Source: RPQJ01 sp963731105
Lineage (GTDB): Bacteria; Pseudomonadota; Gammaproteobacteria; Steroidobacterales; Steroidobacteraceae
Reading direction: 5' to 3'
Assembly (NCBI GenBank): GCA_963731105.1
Contig: CAVSUM010000005.1
Coordinates: 124,001 to 188,000 of the forward strand
Length of the DNA stretch: 64,000 nucleotides
Shown: positions 7,975 to 16,462 of the stretch, piece by piece
How positions within the stretch are numbered: position 1 is the first letter of the stretch
Layout: every line of letters starts with the position of its first letter
The notes under the pieces: generated by a model
Told to the model about the DNA's origin: nothing
The model's input: the letters and a program-made list of their open reading frames with translations, nothing else
Databases searched by the model: none
Position numbers and translations under genes: made by a program

Positions 7975-9111
7975 ATGCATCACGCGATCGTTGCCGCCGT
8001 AGTCCTGCTCGCATCCCTGGCCGCCGTGCCGTCCCGCGCGGGGGTGCTGCCCGACGATCGGGGTGACGTGCTCTATCACCGCTACCAGGGTGGTGGCGTG
8101 ACCATCGACGGCCCGTCGGTGCTGGTGCGCAAGAAGTTCGCGGAGAGGTACTCCGTCTCCGCCAGCTATTACGTGGACATGGTGTCGAGCGCGTCGATCG
8201 ACGTGATCACCACGGCCAGCCCGTATAGCGAACAGCGCGATCAGGCGGGACTCAGCCTCGACGTGCTCGACGACAAGACCCAGTACACGGTGAGCGTCGT
8301 CGGCAGCGAGGAAAGCGACTACAGCGCCCGCACCGCGAGCTTCGACGTCAGCCAGGACCTGTTCGGCGACCTGACCACGGTGTCGTTCGGTTTCACCCGC
8401 GGCTGGGACGAGGTGCGCAGGAACGGCGATCCGCAGTTCGACGAGCCGGTGGACCGGCGCAGCTACCGGTTCGGCCTGTCGCAGATCGTCACCCCGACGC
8501 TGGTGCTGGGGCTCGCCTACGAGACCATCACCGACGAGGGATTCCTCAACAACCCCTACCGCTCGGTGCGTTACCTGGAGCCCGACGCTGGCTCGGGTTT
8601 CGCGTTCCAGCCCGAGGTCTACCCGCGCACCCGCACCAGCAACGCGGCGGCACTGAACGCCCGCTATTTCCTGCCGTACCGGGCCGCCGTGCACGGCGAA
8701 TACCGCTACTTCACGGACACGTGGGGCATCGACGCAAGCACGGTGAGCGTGGGCTATACGCACCCGCTCGGCGAACGCTGGATATTGGAAGGTGGCTATC
8801 GCTGGTACGACCAGTCGGCCGCAGACTTCTATGCCGACCTGTTCCCGCGAAGGGACGCTCAGAATTTCCTGGCCCGCGACAAGGAACTCAGCAGCTTCAC
8901 CAGCCAGATGCTGAGCATCGGCGCCACCTTCGTGCTGCCGGCCTTCGCCGACCGATTCCTGCAGCGCTCCACGGTCAGCGTCTTCTACGACCGCATGCGT
9001 TTCAGCTATGACGACTTCCGCGATATCACCGCGGGAGGCGCGCCAGGCTCCGAACCCCTGTACGGCTTCGATGCGGACGTGTTCCGGGTGCTCTTCTCCG
9101 GCTGGTTCTGA
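7975..9111 (+). CDS. DUF3570 outer-membrane beta-barrel protein
   Basis: 378 residues with a signal peptide (VVLLASLAAVPSRA) and then a beta-rich barrel ending in FSGWF. Motifs such as SASYYVDMVSSASIDV and the internal TRTSNAAALNARYFLPYRAA segment are characteristic of DUF3570 proteins. It follows the DUF4266 gene by six bases and is the last gene of the rightward operon; a hairpin lies at 9114-9134. DUF3570 and DUF4266 form a conserved pair of unknown function. The barrel probably displays, exports or partners the small cysteine-tailed lipoprotein. Confidence 0.85.
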   Translation: MHHAIVAAVVLLASLAAVPSRAGVLPDDRGDVLYHRYQGGGVTIDGPSVLVRKKFAERYSVSASYYVDMVSSASIDVITTASPYSEQRDQAGLSLDVLDDKTQYTVSVVGSEESDYSARTASFDVSQDLFGDLTTVSFGFTRGWDEVRRNGDPQFDEPVDRRSYRFGLSQIVTPTLVLGLAYETITDEGFLNNPYRSVRYLEPDAGSGFAFQPEVYPRTRTSNAAALNARYFLPYRAAVHGEYRYFTDTWGIDASTVSVGYTHPLGERWILEGGYRWYDQSAADFYADLFPRRDAQNFLARDKELSSFTSQMLSIGATFVLPAFADRFLQRSTVSVFYDRMRFSYDDFRDITAGGAPGSEPLYGFDADVFRVLFSGWF

Positions 9112-9113
9112 CG

Positions 9114-9134
9114 GCGCAACCCGTCCGGTTGCGC
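9114..9134 (+). terminator. Hairpin after the DUF3570 gene
   Basis: A perfect 8-bp stem (GCGCAACC with GGTTGCGC) and 5-nt loop starts two bases after the stop codon. It is followed by GC-rich sequence without a T run, so it is a likely but not classical intrinsic terminator. Confidence 0.45.
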
Positions 9135-9228
9135 GGGCCTGAGCAGGATGATCGCGCTCCTGGCGCCATCCCCAGCCGTAAGGGCTGTGACGCGATCCCA
9201 GGGACGTCAGCGGCCAGCGCCGAAAGCG

Positions 9229-10086
9229 TCAATCGACCGAAGCCTCGATTCGATCGCACAAGGCCGTGAGCACGGTGAGCCGCGCCTGGCGCTTGTCGTC
9301 CGCGGGCACGATGGTCCACGGCGCGTGACGCGTGCTGGTCAGGGCGATCATGTCGCGCGCGGCCGCCTGGTACGCGTGCCACTGCTTGCGGTTGCGCCAG
9401 TCCTCGGGGTCGACCTTGAAGCGCTTCAGCGGGTTGCGGTCGCGCTCCTTGAAGCGTGCCAGCTGCTCGTCCTCGCTCAATGACATCCAGAACTTGGCAA
9501 CCACGATCTGGTGCTCAGCCAGTTCCAGCTCGAACTCGTTGATCTCGCCGTAGGCGCGCTGCCAATCGGCCTTCGCCGCGAGCGCATGCACGCGCTCGAC
9601 GAGCACCCGCCCGTACCAGGAGCGGTCGAAGATCGTGTAGTTACCGCGCGGCGGCAACTGGAACCAGAAGCGCCACAGGTAGGGACGGGCCAGTTCTTCA
9701 GGCGTCGGCGCGGAGATCGGCACCACGCGGTACTGCCGCGCGTCGAGCGCCGCCGTGATACGCCGGATGGCGCCGCCCTTGCCCGCCGCGTCCATGCCCT
9801 CGAACACCGCGACGACGGAGTGCTTCGCGAATTGCCGGCGGCGGGACAGCAGTGCAAGCCGCCCCTGCAGCTTCTCGAGTCGGCGGTCGTAATCCTCTTC
9901 GGCGATCCGGGTGGCCGACCTGCGCGTGGGCAACGCCACTCGCGCCGCACGACGGCGGAGCTCGGCCGCTACCGGAAACGCGCCTTGCCATTCGGGCGGG
10001 CGATGCGCCCCTCGAGCCCCGCGAGAACCACGCGCCCCGCCTCGAGCGCCCGGTGTTGCCGGTCGGTACCGTCGATGACGTGCCAC
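9229..10086 (-). CDS. Catalytic PPK2 domain (C-terminal half of polyphosphate:AMP phosphotransferase)
   Basis: Polyphosphate kinase 2 domain with Walker A GMDAAGKGG (about residues 97-105 of this frame) and the lid/Asp motif FDRSWYGRVLVERV (Asp154, Arg155). The FKERDRNPLKRFK and DDKRQARLTVL segments are also present. It transfers phosphate from polyphosphate to a nucleotide, AMP in two-domain family members. The first 35 residues of the frame are low-complexity out-of-frame sequence overlapping the upstream gene. A single-base frame change near 9975 would join this domain to the degenerate PPK2 domain ending at 9969. The result would be a protein of about 500 residues starting at GTG 10727, the usual size of the two-domain enzyme. 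Confidence 0.8.
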   Translation of the reverse strand: MARHRRYRPATPGARGGARGSRGARGAHRPPEWQGAFPVAAELRRRAARVALPTRRSATRIAEEDYDRRLEKLQGRLALLSRRRQFAKHSVVAVFEGMDAAGKGGAIRRITAALDARQYRVVPISAPTPEELARPYLWRFWFQLPPRGNYTIFDRSWYGRVLVERVHALAAKADWQRAYGEINEFELELAEHQIVVAKFWMSLSEDEQLARFKERDRNPLKRFKVDPEDWRNRKQWHAYQAAARDMIALTSTRHAPWTIVPADDKRQARLTVLTALCDRIEASVD

Positions 10087-11867
10087 GGGGCGAACGGCTG
10101 CTCGGTCATTGCCAGGCAGTGCTCGAACGCCCGTTCAACCCGCCCGTAGTGACGGGCATACCAGCGATCTTCGGCGGTGACGCGCCAGCGCGTGGTCTTG
10201 TCCTTCGCCAGCCGATTCAGGCGACGGCGCTGCACCTCGGGGCCCACGTGCAGGTGGATCTTCACGACCGTGACGCCATCCGCGACCAGCATGCGCTCGA
10301 GGCGTCGCAGGCGGTCCACGTCGCGACGCACCGCCGCGGCCGCGCGCCCCGGCTCCCGGACCGAGTCGGCGAGGAAGTCGCCGTACCAGCCGGCGTGCAG
10401 GATGGCGAGTCGGCCTTTCGGCGGCATCACCCGCCAGTAGCGCCACAGCGACGGACGCTCGCGCTCGACCTCGTTCGGTTCGCGGAAGCCGTAGACGGTG
10501 ACGAACTTGGGGTCGAGCCAGGCGAGCAGCTCGTTCACGACCTCGCTGCGCCCCGCCGCCGGGATGCCCGTGACGATCATCGCCACTCCGCGTGCACTCG
10601 ACTTGCGCAGCTCGAACTGCGCGTCGAGCAACTGGTCCTGCAGCTTCGGCAGCTCGTGCTCGTATTCGAGCTTCGTCAGCCGCCGCCCGCTCAGCGCCTC
10701 GTGCAGCACCCTCTGCTTCTTCTTCACTGTCCTCTGTCCCCTGTCCCCTGTCCTCCTCGCGCTCGCGCGCGGCACTTGCTGCGTGATGCAGTGCACGTTA
10801 CCACCACCGAGCAGGATCTCGCGGCTCGGCACGCCCACCACTTCGCGCCGCGGGAACAAGGCCTTGAGCTTGCGCAGTGCAGCGCCGTCGCGCTTCGGGT
10901 CGAGCAGCGGGACGATCACGCGACGCGTGCCGAGGTAGAAATTGACGTACGAGGCGGCCATGCGGGCCCCCGCCTCGCGCGGCTGCGAGCCCTCGGCGGC
11001 ATCCACGCCCTGGGCCTCGGCGGCCGTCATGCGCAGCGGACCCGGCTGCATCAGCTTGTGCACCTTGAAGCGCCGGCCGCGTGCATCGCGCGCCTGCGCC
11101 AGTCGCTCGTACGCATCGCGTGAGATCTCGTACTGCGGGTCGCGACGGTCGTCGGTCCAGGTCAGCACCACCTCGCCGGGCTTCACGTAGGCGCACAGGT
11201 TATCGACATGGCCGTCGGTTTCGTCGCGATGCACGCCTCGACCGAGCCAGACGATGACCTCAACGTTCAGGTAGCGCCGCAGAAGGCTCTCGATCTCGTC
11301 GCGGGTCAGGCCGGGATTGCGGTTGCGGTTCAGCAGGCATTCCTCGGTGGTGATCAAGGTGCCTTGCCCGTCGACGTGGATTGCGCCGCCTTCGAGCACG
11401 AACGGCGCGCGGTAACGGTCGCGACCCTCGATCTCGAGCACCTTCTGCGCGACCGCATCGTCCTTGTCCCACGGAAAGTACAGCCCGCCGTCGAGCCCAC
11501 CCCACGCGTTGAACTGCCAGTCGACGCCGCGCACTCCGCCACTATCGTTGACCACGAAAGTGGGACCGACGTCGCGCATCCAGGCGTCGTTGCTCGAGAT
11601 CTCGACCACGCGCACTGCAGGCGGCAGCAGGCGGCGCGCGTTCGCGTACTGCCCGACGGAGACGCCCACCGACACCGGCTCGCTGCCGGCAATCGCGGCT
11701 GCGACTGCCGCGAATGCCTGCTGCGCGGGCTTGCCGCCGAGGCGCCAGTTATCCGGTCGCTCCGGCCACAGCATCCAGCAGCCGGCATGCGGCTCGAACT
11801 CGCCGGGCATGCGGTAGCCGTCGCGACGAGGGTCGCTCTTGAGGGTGCGGGTCATCCGTGTCGCCAT
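9969..11867 (-). CDS. aguA: Agmatine deiminase reading in frame into a degenerate PPK2 domain
   Basis: Residues 1-365 are agmatine deiminase, which converts agmatine to N-carbamoylputrescine. The guanidino-modifying active-site elements are EGGAIHVDG, ETDGHVDN and the nucleophile Cys near 360 in GGGNVHCITQQ. After a short Arg-rich linker encoded by four 7-bp repeats, the same frame continues as a PPK2 N-terminal domain (from VKKKQRVLHEAL). Its Walker A is degenerate (GIPAAGRSE at about 434-442, Lys replaced by Arg), as expected for the non-catalytic half of two-domain PPK2 enzymes. The start at 11867 gives the canonical N-terminus; no strong ribosome site is visible. Either a true fusion or, more likely, two genes whose separating stop was lost by an indel in the repeat. 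A GTG at 10727 could start the PPK2 gene. Confidence 0.75.
   Translation of the reverse strand: MATRMTRTLKSDPRRDGYRMPGEFEPHAGCWMLWPERPDNWRLGGKPAQQAFAAVAAAIAGSEPVSVGVSVGQYANARRLLPPAVRVVEISSNDAWMRDVGPTFVVNDSGGVRGVDWQFNAWGGLDGGLYFPWDKDDAVAQKVLEIEGRDRYRAPFVLEGGAIHVDGQGTLITTEECLLNRNRNPGLTRDEIESLLRRYLNVEVIVWLGRGVHRDETDGHVDNLCAYVKPGEVVLTWTDDRRDPQYEISRDAYERLAQARDARGRRFKVHKLMQPGPLRMTAAEAQGVDAAEGSQPREAGARMAASYVNFYLGTRRVIVPLLDPKRDGAALRKLKALFPRREVVGVPSREILLGGGNVHCITQQVPRASARRTGDRGQRTVKKKQRVLHEALSGRRLTKLEYEHELPKLQDQLLDAQFELRKSSARGVAMIVTGIPAAGRSEVVNELLAWLDPKFVTVYGFREPNEVERERPSLWRYWRVMPPKGRLAILHAGWYGDFLADSVREPGRAAAAVRRDVDRLRRLERMLVADGVTVVKIHLHVGPEVQRRRLNRLAKDKTTRWRVTAEDRWYARHYGRVERAFEHCLAMTEQPFAPWHVIDGTDRQHRALEAGRVVLAGLEGRIARPNGKARFR
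10728..10755. repeat. 7-bp tandem repeat between agmatine deiminase and PPK2 coding parts
   Basis: Four heptamers on the plus strand: TGTCCTC, TGTCCCC, TGTCCCC, TGTCCTC. As seven is not a multiple of three, changing the copy number by one would change the frame joining the two genes. It has the same period as the arrays at 25416, 46176 and 47715. Confidence 0.8.
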
Positions 11868-11944
11868 CGATTGCAGTAAGCCAGCACCGATGGTAACGGT
11901 ACCCACCGCGGGAGGGCCACTCCGTGACCGGTCGCGAGCGCGAG

Positions 11945-11971
11945 GGAGCGGCAGCGCCCGGCTGCCGCTCC
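11945..11971 (-). terminator. Strong hairpin downstream of the delta-60 repeat gene
   Basis: Perfect 11-bp stem (GGAGCGGCAGC with GCTGCCGCTCC) and 5-nt loop, six bases past the stop of the leftward gene ending at 11978 and before the agmatine deiminase start. There is no T run. Likely a terminator or mRNA-stabilising hairpin. Confidence 0.55.
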
Positions 11972-11977
11972 TGGCAG

Positions 11978-14071
11978 TCAATCGTCCCGCCGGCGCCGCC
12001 GCAACCAGGCACCTGCGGCAGCCAGCAGCGCCAGCAACCCGCCCGCGCTGCCTCCGCCGCCTGCGCCGCCACCGCCACCACGGCTGCCGCCCACCACGGA
12101 GTCGTCATCATTGATGGCGACGGTCACTGATCTGGTCGTGCCGATCAGCGCGCCGCCGGTTGCGTCGGACAGGGAAACCTCGATCGTTTCCTGAGACTCC
12201 TTGCTGGAGTCGTTCACGAGGACGATAGCGGCGGTCTTGGATTCCCACTCCCCGTCACGCCAGGTCAGTCGCACGGGAGCGGGAAACCGGTAGTCGCTGC
12301 CCTCCTGCGCGGTACCGCCGGTCACGCCGACCAATACCGACACGTCGCCCTGGCGGTAGTCCTCGCGGTGGACGATGACGAGCACGCTGCCCTCGTCCTC
12401 GCGGAAGGCAGCTCGGGCCTCGATGCGGAACATGCCCGCCGGAAATGCGTCGCCGAGGATGTTCACGGTGGCCCGGTCGAGAGCCAGGCCGCCGCCCTGG
12501 ACGTCGTTCAGCTGAACCTCGAATGATTCCGGTTGCTCCACGCCGCTGGCGTCCGCTATGAGCGGCACCGCGATCTCCCGTTCCGAGTCGTCGCCGTCCG
12601 CCCAGGTCAACCGCCCCTGCACCGGCGCGAAGTCTGCGCCGGCGGTGGCGGAGCCTTCGCTGGCCGGAAAGGCGAAAGTCGAATAGCCGACGCTCACCGC
12701 GCCCGAGCGGCCGGCAATCCGCTCGACAGTTACGATTGCACGCCCCTCTGCCTCGCGAGCCTCGACGCGCGCGATCTTCGCGCCCAGCAATCCCGGACCG
12801 CCGCCCGCGGCGCCGCCCGACAGGCGCGCCACGAACGGCTGTCCGCTGGCGTACGTCCACGTACCGCCACCGACCACGATCGATCCGTCACGCAGCAACT
12901 GCAGGTCTTCGACGTGGAAGTTGTCCGGCCAGGAGGTCGCCAGTGCGATACGAGACGTACCGCCGCGACCGAACGCCTCGTCGAGCCGCCCGTCGGCCTG
13001 CAGCCGGGAGACGAGCACGCCGGAGAGTCCGGCCCGGTCCTGGCCGGTGATGACGATGCGGCCATCGGCTGCCACGGCAAGGTCCGTTACCTCACGCATG
13101 GATGCGGCGACGTGCCGCGCATCGAACGATGGATCGACCGCGCCATTGCCAAGCAGGCGAGCGAGGAAGGCGGTGGAGCCGCTTCCGTAGTCACTTCCTC
13201 CACCGACGATCAGGCGACCCGATGCATCCGCGGCAACCGAGTAGCACCAGCCTGCGGGAATTGCGTCGGCCGGTGACAGCCCGCCGTCGCCGTAGCCGGC
13301 ATCGATCTGGCCGTCAGCCGTCAGTGCCTGCACCCGGCAGCGCGCTGGCTTGCCGGGTTCCACCGGGGAAGAGACCAGCAGCCGGTAACCGCCGGTCCCA
13401 ACCGCGGTCAACAACCTCGGACCTGAGAAGGTAGGCCCGAACCCGCCCGACCCGCCGAAACTGGTGTCCGGCGCGCCGCTCGGCAGCAGTCGCACGACGG
13501 CAGTGCCTGACCCGCGCCGGCCAGCAACGGCAATGCGTCCGCCCTGCTCGAGGGCCAGCGATTCGGCGGAATCCATCGCATACTCGGAGCCGGTGAACCT
13601 CACCAGGCCGTCGGTGCCGAACCCCTTGTCGAGGGTTCCGTCCGGCAGCAGACGGAAGACGACCCCGTACTCCGAAGCGGTGCCCCTCACCACACCGGCA
13701 GCCACGACCTTGCCATCCGGCTGCAGTGCGAAGTCGTAGACGACCGCCTGCGCCAGCAACGCCTCCGCCAGCAGTCGATCCAGGGTACCGTCGCCGTCGA
13801 GACGACCCGTGTACGCGGTCGAGATGCAGTCGTCGTAGTACGTTCCACAACCAGCGAACAACAGGTCGTCATCCGGCAGTGGTTGCAGTGCCCAGAGCGT
13901 GCCGGTCGTGCCTGGCCAGCCGATCGACCGGCCGACGTCGCCGAACGCCGGGTCCAGGTCGCCCGGCGCGCTCCAGGCCGCCGTGGACAGCAAGCCCGAC
14001 GCCAACGCGGCGGTCGGTGCAACCAGTCGGATGCGTGGCTCGCCCTTTTTGATGCGTTGCTTCTTGTTCAT
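11978..14071 (-). CDS. Delta-60 repeat / Calx-beta exported protein with GlyGly-CTERM-like anchor
   Basis: 697 residues from the ATG at 14071, with AGGGGG eight bases upstream. After a signal peptide (VAPTAALASGLLSTAAWSA) come repeated units of about 55-60 residues with the delta-60 signature (GDLDPAFGDVG, DGTLDKGFGTDG, DGRLDEAFGRGG). Two Calx-beta-like modules follow (roughly 430-540 and 545-650), for example TAGADFAPVQGRLTW and TAQEGSDYRFPAPVRLTW. The tail is a run of glycines, then GLLALLAAAGAW and Arg-Arg-Arg-Arg-Arg, the tripartite form of a GlyGly-CTERM sorting signal cleaved by rhombosortase. Probably a surface-displayed structural or adhesive protein. It has its own upstream AT-rich region and downstream hairpin, so it is likely monocistronic. 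Confidence 0.8.
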   Translation of the reverse strand: MNKKQRIKKGEPRIRLVAPTAALASGLLSTAAWSAPGDLDPAFGDVGRSIGWPGTTGTLWALQPLPDDDLLFAGCGTYYDDCISTAYTGRLDGDGTLDRLLAEALLAQAVVYDFALQPDGKVVAAGVVRGTASEYGVVFRLLPDGTLDKGFGTDGLVRFTGSEYAMDSAESLALEQGGRIAVAGRRGSGTAVVRLLPSGAPDTSFGGSGGFGPTFSGPRLLTAVGTGGYRLLVSSPVEPGKPARCRVQALTADGQIDAGYGDGGLSPADAIPAGWCYSVAADASGRLIVGGGSDYGSGSTAFLARLLGNGAVDPSFDARHVAASMREVTDLAVAADGRIVITGQDRAGLSGVLVSRLQADGRLDEAFGRGGTSRIALATSWPDNFHVEDLQLLRDGSIVVGGGTWTYASGQPFVARLSGGAAGGGPGLLGAKIARVEAREAEGRAIVTVERIAGRSGAVSVGYSTFAFPASEGSATAGADFAPVQGRLTWADGDDSEREIAVPLIADASGVEQPESFEVQLNDVQGGGLALDRATVNILGDAFPAGMFRIEARAAFREDEGSVLVIVHREDYRQGDVSVLVGVTGGTAQEGSDYRFPAPVRLTWRDGEWESKTAAIVLVNDSSKESQETIEVSLSDATGGALIGTTRSVTVAINDDDSVVGGSRGGGGGAGGGGSAGGLLALLAAAGAWLRRRRRDD

Positions 14072-14203
14072 GCTGGTTACCCCCTGGATAAACCATTGGT
14101 CGGCAACCAAGCTACGCCTGGGCACGCGCCAGGTAATTAGCGCGGCTCAATCGATCTGAATATTTATGAATCTTTTACGATTCTGCCGCGCGTGAGCCGA
14201 CTG
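14072..14203 (-). promoter_or_regulatory. AT-rich island upstream of the delta-60 repeat gene
   Basis: This 132-bp gap between the copA stop and the delta-60 start is markedly richer in A+T than its surroundings around 14135-14185. It contains the inverted repeat GAATC-6 nt-GATTC (14168-14183). A TAATTA element (14132-14137) could serve as -10 for the leftward gene, but no good -35 was found. Confidence 0.35.
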
Positions 14204-16452
14204 TCACAGACGGACGGAGCGCAACCGTAGCGCGTTGCCGATCACGCTCACCGAACTCAACGACATGGCCGCCGCCGCGAACGCCGGCGTGAGCAGCAGC
14301 CCGGCCACCGGGTACAGGACGCCCGCAGCCAGTGGCACGCCGAGCGCGTTGTAGCCGAACGCGAACCACAGGTTCTGGGCCACGTTCGTCATCGTGGCCT
14401 CGCTCAACCGGAGTGCGCGCGACAAGCCATGCAGGTCGCCGCTCACCAGCGTCACACCGGCCGCCTGCTTGGCAATGTCGGTGCCGCCGCCCATCGCGAT
14501 GCCGACGTCAGCCGCGGCCAGTGCCGGCGCATCGTTGATGCCGTCGCCCGCCATCGCGACCACCTGGCCTGCGGCGCGCAGTTCCTGCACCCGAGCGGCC
14601 TTGGCGTCGGGCAGCACGCCGGCCGCGACGTCGTCGATGCCGAGTTGCGCCGCCACCGCCCGCACCGACTCGGCGTGGTCCCCGGACAGGATCACCAACC
14701 GCACGCCCTCGGCCTTCAATTCCTGCACCACGTCCCAGGCTTCAGGCTTGAGCGGATCGGCGACACCGAGCAGCCCGAGCGGCACGCCGTCGATGCCGAC
14801 GTAGACCACGGTCTGCCCGGCCGCTCGCAGCTGCGCCGCTTCGCGCTCGAGGGACTGCACGTCGATGCCGGCCTCGGTCATCAGCGCCGCGTTGCCGACA
14901 GCGACGTTGCGCAGCTGCACCACACCGAGCGCACCCTTGCCCGGCACCGCACGAAAGCCATAGCTGCGGCCGAGACGCAAGCCGCGCGATTGCGCCGCCG
15001 CCACCACGGCCGCGGCCAGCGGATGCTCGCTCGACTGCTCGAGGCTGGCCGCGAAGCGCAGCAACTCGGCCTCGGCGATGCCGTCCACCGGGATCACCGT
15101 CACGACCTCCGGTCGACCTACGAGTCAGGGTGCCGGTCTTGTCGAGCACGAGAGTGTCGACGTCACGCAGCCGCTCCAGTGCCTCGGCGCTGCGGAACAG
15201 CACGCCGGCCTGCGCGCCCTCGCCCCATGGCCACCGTCATGGACATCGGCGTGGCGAGCCCCAGCGCACACGGGCACGCAATGACCAGCGTGCTGACCGC
15301 CACCACCAGCGCGTACGCGAGCCGCGGTTCCGGCCCGACCAGCCACCACACGACCGCGGCCAGCAGCGCGATCGCCACCACGGCCGGCACGAACCACGCG
15401 GCCACCCGGTCGGCCAGTCCCTGCACGGGCGCGCGGCTGCGCTGCGCCTCCGCGACCGTCTGCACGATGCGCGCCAGCAGCGTGTCGGCACCCACGCGCT
15501 CGGCACGCATGACGAAGGCCGCGGTGCCGTTCAGCGTGCCGCCGATCACGGCGGCCCCTGGCTCCTTGGCGATCGGCAGCGATTCGCCGGTCACCATCGA
15601 CTCGTCGACGGCACCGCGCCCCTCGAGCACGACTCCGTCCACGGGCACCTTCTCGCCCGGGCGGACGCGCAACCGGTCCCCCGGGCGGACCTCGGCGAGC
15701 GGCACGCTCGCTTCGCTGCCGTCGTCCTGCAGGCGCAGGGCCTCCTTCGGTGCGAGGTCGAGCAGCGCGCGCAGCGCTGCGCCCGTGCGTTGGCGCGCAC
15801 GCAACTCGAGCACCTGGCCCAGCAGCACCAGCGTGACGATCATCGCGGCCGATTCGAAGTACAGGGTGGGATGCGCGCCGCTGTGGAAGGCCTTCGGCAC
15901 CAGGCCCGGGGCCAGTGTCGCCAGCACGCTGAAGACGTAGGACACGACCACGCCGAGGCCGATCAGCGTGAACATGTTCGGACTGCGGTTCACGATCGAG
16001 CGCGCGCCGCGCTCGAGCAGCGGCCAGCCGCACCACAGCACCACGGGCGTGGCGAGCAACAACTGCAGCCACGACAGTTGCAGGCCACCGATGCGAGGCG
16101 GGTGCCAACCGGCGAGGCTCGCAAGGTGCAGGCCGACCAGCGGCAACGTCAGCGCCAGCGCGACCAGGAACCGGCGCCGCATGTCGGTGAGCTCAGGGTC
16201 CTCGCCGTCGTCCACGCGCGGCAAGGCCGACTCGAGCGCCATGCCGCACTTCGGGCAGGTGCCCGGCACGTCACTCTCGACGCCGGGGCACATCGGGCAG
16301 AAATACGCGGCGCCGCTGCTGCGGGCAGCCGCTGCGGTCGCGGCGATGGTCGCAGGATCGACGGCGTGGCAGCAGTCGTGCGCAACCACCGGCGCGGCAA
16401 CCGGAGCCGGCGCGTGGCAGCAGTCGTGCGGCTTGGAACCCGGTTCGTTCAT
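14204..16452 (-). CDS. copA: Copper-translocating P1B-type ATPase, frameshifted twice as read
   Basis: ATP-driven exporter of Cu(I) (or Ag(I)) from cytoplasm to periplasm. The start at 16452 gives an N-terminus with two DCCH motifs (residues 10-13 and 26-29). A heavy-metal-binding domain of the CPMxP...CPKCGM type follows (Cys 52, 55, 66, 69), in place of a classical HMA domain. Further on are the TGES motif, the membrane CPC motif near 393-395, DKTGTLT, SEHPLA and GDGINDAPALAAADV. One extra G in a four-G run at 15223-15226 and another indel near 15119 break the frame; correcting both restores a full-length protein of about 749 residues. It begins ten bases after the cusA stop, as last gene of the efflux operon. 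Confidence 0.85.
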
Positions 16453-16462
16453 GGCGCGGATT

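Noticed and set aside
10728..10755. Phase-variable contingency locus
   Set aside because: Frame-changing units are suggestive, but four imperfect repeats are few, and with indel errors elsewhere there is no evidence of variation.
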